A stretch of DNA of 64,000 bases from Chrysoporthe austroafricana (Eukaryota > Ascomycota > Sordariomycetes > Diaporthales > Cryphonectriaceae). The DNA is taken from contig JYIP02000005.1 in NCBI GenBank assembly GCA_001051155.2, positions 1,240,001 through 1,304,000 on the forward strand. Direction: 5' to 3'. A program made the translations under genes and the position numbers. Shown here one piece after another: positions 57,112-64,000 of the stretch. The notes beneath the pieces were generated by a model that saw only the letters and a program-made list of their open reading frames with translations, did not search any database and had not been told where the DNA came from. The number at the start of each line of letters is the position of its first letter. Within the stretch, counting starts at the first letter, position 1.

Positions 57112-60100
57112 GACAATAATAAGTCAAGCAGCAAACGTTCGGAACGATTGTAGAAGTCCTTGCCCCCCGGGGGGGGTTATACCACATGCGATATGATATA
57201 TATAACCCCTCAAGCTGCTCTTGACTAATCCTACCTTAGCCTGCCGTCCATGTCACCCTCAGAGTCGGGGGGCAGCACAGGTAGCTTTGAGTGCACCCTT
57301 CACTTGCATAACTAGAGCGCAAAGTACAACTTAGGGGTGCAAAGTATGACTCGGGGGCGGCCGCTCGCAAGCCGCTAACCCGGGCCGAAGGTCGGACAGC
57401 ATATCCACTCGAATCACCAAGCAAAGGAAAAATATATTCACTATATACCTTTTGTTGGGTCAACTGGGGTGACATAGCTGTCCACATGCTTCATGCGCTT
57501 GCTCATTAGATTGCATTGACTATGCAAGAGCAACTCGAATACGAAGAGGTGTACAAACTATGCCCGTCACAAAGCGACCACGTAATATTCGAAACGAAAG
57601 CCTCACCGTACCTAGGTAATATATCTAGTGGATACAAATGCTTTGAACTCTAGGAATAAGACTTGGATGGCTGTGGACCTTTTTAATTTGCATCTGACCA
57701 CTTTCTTTTCAAACATCAAACGATCTCTTGACCTTTTGGTTTTGTTCGGATTCAGGACGTGTCGTTTGACGTAGTCTCCTACTTGTAGTCAACTGTATCA
57801 TCTTTATTTTCTAAAAAAACTGCTTAGAGAACCTTTTCGAAATTTCCATCTATGGAACGAACACGACCACCATGCTTAGGCAATTTCTATCGCTGAGACT
57901 CATCCTAGTCATTTGCGAATACATCACTGTCACTTTCCAAGAAAGAAAGATATGGACTGAGCAACGCACTGAAGTGAAGCCGAGAGCCACTCCTCGGGAC
58001 GCACTCCGCAGTCATATCTCCCTCCAAGCTATCTCGAGAATCCGATATCTTTTCCATCATCACAACCCGGTTAGGCTCTGATACAGATGATACAAATGAA
58101 ACTGATCTCTCTAATGATAAATTTGCAATCTTCCTAGCACCTGGTATAAAAGCAGCCGGCGGTAGTGACAGACAAGTAGGGACCAACTCGGTGAAATATT
58201 GAGATTCCTGTTGTAGTAGTATCTCAATGCTAGGGCTCGTGCCGTGCAATCTCCTAGAAATAGAGGACCAAGGCGATAGCGTAACTGCCACTGATAGCCA
58301 TGAGAGACTGCTCATTCGAGGCCGGTGCTTGTCTAATCTTCTGCCGTTGATCTTTACTGCGTTCTGGTTCTCTAGGATGTTGAGACTATCTATGCTCGTA
58401 GCTCACGTTTTCTCTAACCTAAAACTCAGTCACGGCAAGAGGCCAGAGGAGAAAGAGGCCTTGCAAGAAGAGCGCCTGCTCCGCATACAGATACAGGTAA
58501 GTCGCAGGAGCGCGAAAAGTATAGACGCAATACCGACTGTAAGTTTGTAAGGGTCGTGGTACCAAGGTAGGAGAGGCGCAGCCAACCCGGAGTCTTACCT
58601 ACGATCCCGGTTTGAGCCCCAGCAGAGAGACCAGGTGTTATCCGTGAATGTAGGTGTGAGTGATGCTGTTACTGTTCCTGTCAAGATAAGTGGAAAGGTT
58701 GAAGCCGGTGGTGGCACTGTAGACGACATGGACGCTGAGGTCTTGGTGTTCGAGACAGGAGTGGCCGACTTCTATGTCGCTATTGGTGGCGATGAAGCTG
58801 AAGATACCGCCAGTGAAGATTGCGAGCGGGTCCTCGTCTCCTGCACCTGCGTCGTTGTGACTGGTGTAGTAAGGAGGCTAAATGAAAGCGGAGGGATGGT
58901 GATCGTTGTGGGGCTTCGGAATATAGTCGTGGTGTTCGTATTTGTAGTTGTTGAAGTGTCTGAGGATTTGCTCTTGTGATCATGTTCGACTGCCCGATCA
59001 GCACTTTGTATTTACTGGCTGGAAGCTGTTGACATACTTTGGCCGATTCCTGTTCCATCATATACTTTGCTACCATGATCATCGCCGGCTCCATATCCCA
59101 GAGCTGCGATGCTGAATAATAAAGGTCACTAGCTGTGCCAGTCTGTCTGCGGGTTTGAGCATGGAACTTTTTTTCAAATCGACTTCTCGACAGGCTCACC
59201 ACACCGTGCGTGTTTCCTAGGGAAGCCATGGCCTCTAAAGACATTGTCGAGACCAAGTGTGGAAGATTTGAAGCTAGCGAGGATCGTTTCGTATCCCACT
59301 GACTATTCCGCGATATTGTGAGATATCGGGATCAAGTCTCGACTTATCGTTAAAGATCTCGACATCTATGCAATAGTATCTAGAATGGTCTATATCTTCC
59401 TCCCCCGACCTCGCATTAGAGGGACAACTTGATGCTTCTTTTTTTCTGTCATAGCGCTGATCATAGCACGTTTGGCATGCGACCACCCCTATCTTCACTC
59501 AGGATCGCGCGACATGGAATTCCGCCGCGATGTGTCTATGGCCTCTTAGCCTGTAATATTGGACAAAAGACTAGATGAAACCATCACACCCTACCAAAGT
59601 ATCGGGTGAACGGCCGATCGGCTGCCATCTCAGCTTCCGGAAGGGAACGGAACGCTGACGCTGACACGAACCGTGTGTGGCAGGGCTGGAAGATGAGGGG
59701 AGAGTACTTCATGGCAGTCTGTCCGTCAGAGTAGCAAAGCTCCTTGCCATGAACAATCAACGTACAACACCAGCTGAACTTTCAGTTGGCGATATAACTA
59801 GCACGCCGCGATCCTTCCGGGCGCGAAGTGATACGGAGCTTCCGTATCTGGTCTTCAAAGCCGGCGGTGACTACCTCGTAAACCGGCCGATGTTTCGCCC
59901 GCGAAACTTGATATGAGCCTAGTTAGGCTGGACAGAAAAATCTTGTTGATCTCCATACCTAAATCGGGAACTTTGTGTTCCATGAGCCACCGCTGTGGCA
60001 ACTCCACATTTTCATAGGCCTGTCCTCTCCCTAATAGAAAACTCAAAGAAACGCAGGAAGAAGGACAAGGGAGGAAGAAGAAAGAGAAAATTAAAATCGA

Positions 60101-61018
60101 TATAGGAAACGAAGCCCAGGTCATACTGAAGAAAGAAGTGTTCAGAATTTAGAAAAGGCTATAAAATATCCTAGGTGCTCTGTCTGGACTCGTGTTGTGA
60201 CTCCGATCTCCCTACCCGCCTACAGTGTACTAGACCGCTGGGGAAGCCCGGGAACACCTTCATACAAGAAGATGCAGGATGGTCATGATGCGAAGGCTGG
60301 GAGACAGTTCTATCGAGGTTCACAGGAGGCATGTTTTCTTTAAAGGTACATGAGTGCGAGATCTGCGAATGACTACCGAGGTACGGCCCCTGTGTATATG
60401 CGCGTGGGTGTGCGCGTGTGGATCGCGGGTAGGGGATGAGGAGCAAGCCGTAACATACCTTGAAAAACCACCTTCGAAGAGCTTAGGTTCAGTACAGATT
60501 CCAAGAGTACCTAGGCAGCATTGAATTCCCAAGCGTCCCGAGTTACTACAGAGGCGGCTCCTAGCGTTTGTGTGCTAGATATGCCATAAATGAGGCATCA
60601 TTGAACGGTTGAGGTGCGGATGCCACTGCCTCCGCCCCCCCCCCCCGGCCCCCCGAGTCTCATCGGAATGTTTGTGTGATTGAAGACCTAGAACACTTGT
60701 GCGGTGCATCATTTCGGTCCATGATCCTGATTTGTTCACTGTCCCTTGCCGAGAGACTGAGCACTCGCCGGTCGCCGGTTAGAAGCACGTCTGGACTTTG
60801 AAGTGGGTGGCTTTGAAGACCAAAGTCTGCAAGCAAGTCCTCACAAATTTGCATGGGGCCACGTTGTGCAGGATCGATCATGAATCATGTGGTATGCCAT
60901 TTGTCGACTTTTATGTCCTGTCCCTGTCCCTAAATATTGTTACAGTGCGGAAAGAGGATATCTTCGCAAATGTACGCCCTTCCCGCCCACCCGCTAGCTA
61001 GCCCAAGACATTGCCTCT
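57112..61018. other. Gene-poor interval, 3.9 kb
   Basis: No intact gene. It holds a C6G8 palindromic tract (57163-57176), a C-rich run near 60635-60656, and the Ser/Thr-rich remnant listed next. Many short frames exist in all six readings without any family feature. Confidence 0.55.
58561..58980 (-). pseudogene. Ser/Thr-rich linker remnant of an extracellular protein
   Basis: One minus-strand frame encodes about 125 residues that are nearly half Ser and Thr (SKSSDTSTTTNTNTTTIF, PTTITIPPLS, TPVTTTQVQE, then STVPPPASTF and TGTVTASLTPTF), broken by one TAG about halfway. This is typical of O-glycosylated stalks of fungal surface proteins. No signal peptide or folded domain lies next to it. The composition could also arise from low-complexity drift, so this is tentative. 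Confidence 0.35.
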
Positions 61019-62620
61019 CTACCTCGTTTTCGATGCAATCTTGAACTCGACTCCGCCAATGATGTACGCAGCGATAAATGTAGCGATCATGCTGCCAAAG
61101 ACGACCAAAGGCTTGCGAATGCTGACCAGGAAGGGGACGTCATAGGACACGATTAGCTTGCGGTCACGGAAGTCGTCCACTAGGTTGCGTGCCTTGATGA
61201 CTAGGGTGGTGCGGCCAATGGTGTCCAGGTATGTCTTGTGAATCTCGACATCTGCGCTGGTGATGGCCGACAGTGGTATGTTAGTGTAGTATTTGATGTT
61301 CCTGTATACACAAATTAGACCATGTTCCGCGAAAAATGACTGAATCACACATACTCAGCGCCTTCAGGCAGAATAACGCGAACGATGGTGTTCTCATATT
61401 CGATGCCTTCAGGTTGCTTGGGACCCTCAAGAAACGGAACGTTGAGGACATAGCCTCCAGCAGTGGCGCGACGCAAGAAGTTCTTTGCATCTGCATTCCA
61501 GCCGATGGTGAAAGGGTATTTCCAGCCCCCGAAGATGGGATAGCGAGGCTTGGTTTGCAAAAGGGCGTCATTCTTGCCACTCCGGAACCGAGAGGTCGAA
61601 ATATTTCCAATAATGTCATAGTAGTATGCGTCGGCGCTGCCCGCTGGGAGAGGAAAGTTGAGTTCCTTAAGTGCGAACGTGTTGGGGTTGTAGTACTGCG
61701 CCTGCTGCCACTTGACCCGGCTAAAGAGGGAAGACAGGTTGGCGCCGCGGTGGTACATTGTGTATCGCTCCTCGAAGGCGATGTTGCCACCCCAGTGGCT
61801 CACCTCGATGTCGCGCTCCAGGTCGGTGACGTGGAGGACCGGCTTAGTGAACTCGAATCTGACCGTAGCGGGCTGTTCAGCGCCGGCAGGCTTCTCGTCG
61901 TAGGGGCCGTAGGTCAGCTTGGAGCCCGACTTGGTGGGGAACTCCGCGACATCACCACTGCCAGGAAGCTTTGTGTAGTCGGGGATATTGGAAGAGGATG
62001 CCTTGATCTCGGTCTTCTGTTTGGAGGTTGTGTAGGCGGATGGGCAGTACGTTGAGAAGGAATAGACGAGGAACTGAGAGTCCTCTTGGGAGATCGTTGC
62101 GGGTAGAGGCCGGTAAGCATCGGTATAGTAGTAGGTAATGGAGAGAGTCTGCTCCTCGCCTGCCTTTAGAGGTTCGGGAAACTTGATCCTGTAATACTGG
62201 ATGGCGCTGTGTTTTATCTTCGCGTTAGCTCCTGTTGTTCCCTCTCGACATTAGCCAGGCCAGGAATTCCTACCTCTCTGGGTCGAACTCTACAGCGTCT
62301 ACCGCAAATGGTCCTGCATCTGCATTCTTCTTGTCCTTCACCTCAAGGCCTCCCACCCTGGACATCTGGCCCGGGGTGAAGGGGATGAAGTACTCATCCT
62401 GAGGCTCCTTTGCTATGTTCTCGATCTTGGTGTTGATGATCTCCTTGGCGTAGTTCTTCTCGAGCGAGATAATATGTACCAAGTTTGCATTCTTGAAGAC
62501 TTGAGGCGGCTTGAAGGTAGAGGGCAGCGAGATCTTGGATGTCTGGGTAGAGTCGAAGGATGTCGCCGCAACCAAGGACAGGCACGAGACGAACGCTGGC
62601 AGCAGTACTGCGAACTTCAT
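61019..62620 (-). CDS. OST1: Oligosaccharyltransferase subunit Ost1 (ribophorin I)
   Basis: Three exons on minus: 62620-62274, 62206-61355, 61301-61019; 493 residues. Ost1 is a type I membrane subunit of the ER complex that transfers the oligosaccharide to Asn-X-Ser/Thr. The signal peptide is MKFAVLLPAFVSCLSLVAA. The lumenal domain has VHIISLEKNYAKEI, PFTPGQMSRV, LSITYYYTDAYRPLPATIS, YSFSTYCPSAYTT, and the strongly conserved VSHWGGNIAFEERY. The membrane anchor is KPLVVFGSMIATFIAAYIIG, followed by a short basic tail (KIASKTR). Intron 1 takes the second AG (aaacacag) after a good CTAAC branch site; an earlier AG would break the frame. Length is normal. Confidence 0.95.
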
Positions 62621-63951
62621 CTTGATAGACGAGTAGAGGGCGCGCCTGTATGACTGCGCAGCCCAAAAATGAGAACAGAAAAACCAGAAGCAGAGAAGAG
62701 GAGAAAGGGGGTGAAGGTGACGAGATCAATTGGTCATTGACCGTCTGTTGTCGAAAACTCGTAATCACCAACCTTGCCTTTCTAGAAGTTCACCTGCGAC
62801 GACGACGACGTGGATCGCAAAGGACAGCTCGCTGCTGTGGTAGCTCCCCAGAAAGATTACGTTGACCCTTTGCCAAGACGGGAGCTAAGCGATATTCGGT
62901 GCAGTGGCTCAGTACGTACCTGCTAAAGATTCCAAGGTGCTGCCGGTGTGGCTGGAGTGCCGTCACAGCCACAGATGCCACACAGTAGGAATCAGGGAAC
63001 AAGGGTTGGCTCAGTGGTGTCATGGTGGGGTTCTCTTCAACTCGATTCAAGCGAGCATTTGAGGTAGCATGGCGGGGTAGCCAAGCTGCTAAGGCCGCTA
63101 AGGCTGCTAGGCTGCTAGACCACCACCTCCTTGTGCGGTGATACTGGAGGAATGGTCATGCCACATGTCGTATGCCATTACTTCAGACTTTCTCAAGTTG
63201 CACACTTTGGGCCGTTCGATCTCACCATGATACGCCACGAAGAGTAGAAGCCTTTCATCTTGTGAGGTCCGTACCCTGCGAGCCACACTGAGGCGTTGGG
63301 CATCTCCAAGGCCATCATCCGCTGCAGAGGCTATCCCTGCTCTCGAAGCTACGAGACCCAAAGAGTGCAACTTGACTCGTAGGATGAAAAACTCAGGCCA
63401 CAAGTGAGCGTTCTTTACTGTAGAGCCCTACCAGTATACCGTACCACTGGGACGGGACCAGACGTGCGGGCGCCACGGACCGTTGGAAAGAAGGGTCATG
63501 CTCACCCTATGCAGCGTCGGGAAATAGCCGGAGACTTAAAAAAGAAGCCATCTGGAACTGGTATGGTGTGGTGAGGAAGTTCACCCGGGGATCGGATACT
63601 TTTCCAAACCTTTCCTCGGCCTCTTATCTAAGTCTCCTGGCCTTCGTTGGCCAATACACAGTATCTTGTCTGGAAGTCCAGTCCCGCCCTGAACCCTGGA
63701 CAAGGGTAGCTCGACCTCTGGGGGACCCACTTTGACGGCCTTGCCTCAACCTTGTCCACTGGGCCCATCCTCTCTCGTCTTCCCAAACGCCGACCTTACT
63801 CTCGGTACGACTTACCTTCAACCACCACACCCACCCTGCTCACGCTCGCGATCCGATACCTGGTACCGAAGGGCAGCATTAAGTCTTCACTGGCTTGCTT
63901 GCTCTGCTAATCTGACTCTCTTCTGCACTCCACCTCAATCAAACAGTCAAC
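62621..63951. promoter_or_regulatory. Divergent region, OST1 / hexokinase, with long 5' leader
   Basis: About 1.3 kb between divergent starts. A GCTAAGGC/GCTAGGC tandem repeat lies at 63084-63119. The last 180 bases before the hexokinase ATG are pyrimidine-rich (accttcaaccaccacaccc, actctcttctgcactcc), as in strongly expressed fungal glycolytic promoters. The start context CAACATGG is good. Confidence 0.55.
63084..63119. repeat. Short tandem repeat GCTAAGGC / GCTAGGCT
   Basis: About four imperfect units (ctgctaaggc, cgctaaggc, tgctaggc, tgctagac) in a row in the hexokinase upstream region. No function is inferred. Confidence 0.6.
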
Positions 63952-64000
63952 ATGGTCGGCTTGGGCCCAAAGAAGCCACCCTCCCGCAAGGGAACTGGTA
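63952..64000 (+). CDS. Hexokinase, N-terminal fragment cut by the window edge
   Basis: The last 49 bases open a reading frame with good context (CAACATGG) and encode MVGLGPKKPPSRKGTG. This N-terminal peptide is characteristic of hexokinases of filamentous ascomycetes, which phosphorylate glucose in the cytosol. Only 16 codons are visible, so the call rests on that short peptide and the pyrimidine-rich leader. The rest lies beyond the window. Confidence 0.65.
   Translation, partial: MVGLGPKKPPSRKGTG

Noticed and set aside
57163..57176. C6G8 palindromic tract as a possible origin or terminator
   Set aside because: Too short and without supporting sequence; fungal origins have no such signature.
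58600..58625. tRNA T-arm-like string ggtttgagcccc
   Set aside because: No acceptor stem, D-arm or anticodon arm could be folded around it.
58635..58979. Plus-strand valine-rich frame of 114 codons
   Set aside because: Complement of the Ser/Thr-rich remnant; its composition is explained by the opposite strand.

Overview
The window is a stretch of nuclear chromosome from a filamentous ascomycete (Pezizomycotina, probably a Sordariomycete). Evidence: mostly short spliceosomal introns (about 45 to 105 bases, a few longer), with GT donors, CTAAC/CTGAC-like branch points and AG acceptors; compact genes on both strands; and fungal families such as an eisosome Pil1/Lsp1 protein, a Zn2Cys6 regulator, a Dal5-type permease, a secreted pectate lyase and a small MCFG-type protein. 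The lineage is inferred from gene content and intron style. No rRNA, tRNA, CRISPR array or intact transposon was seen.

Layout. 0-15 kb is largely housekeeping: a small coiled-coil protein, the copper chaperone COX17, TEL2, the NEDD8-activating subunit UBA3, the shared RNA polymerase I/III subunit RPC40, a secreted cysteine-containing protein, a single-pass membrane protein and the 49-kDa subunit of complex I. 15-22 kb holds a fungal MCFTEF-type protein of unknown function, a 2.2-kb gene-poor interval with an odd inverted repeat, and a pectate lyase. 22-37 kb is the most coherent accessory block: M20 metallopeptidase/amidohydrolase, D-2-hydroxyacid dehydrogenase, Zn2Cys6 transcription factor, Dal5-type transporter, ATP-dependent 5-oxoprolinase (hydantoinase A/B fusion) and aspartate-type aminotransferase. 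Together these could import a cyclic or blocked amino acid, open it to a free amino acid, transaminate it and reduce the oxo acid. That pathway is inference. 38-46 kb has a small MCFG protein, the eisosome core protein, an SH3-plus-membrane protein and COQ6. 46-57 kb is an eroded accessory zone: two short-chain dehydrogenases, a coiled-coil gene split between two frames, a VOC/glyoxalase protein, fragments of a rhodopsin-like membrane protein and a cytochrome P450, and an alpha/beta hydrolase. 57-61 kb is gene-poor, with a Ser/Thr-rich remnant. 61-64 kb carries OST1 and the first codons of a hexokinase.

Gene models were built by hand: exon joins were chosen so that splice sites, reading frame and family conservation agree. 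Five inferred introns end in AAG, two use a GC donor, UBA3 has a 6-base exon, and the PIL1 start codon appears to be formed by splicing. Stretches between genes are listed with what they hold, usually nothing recognisable.
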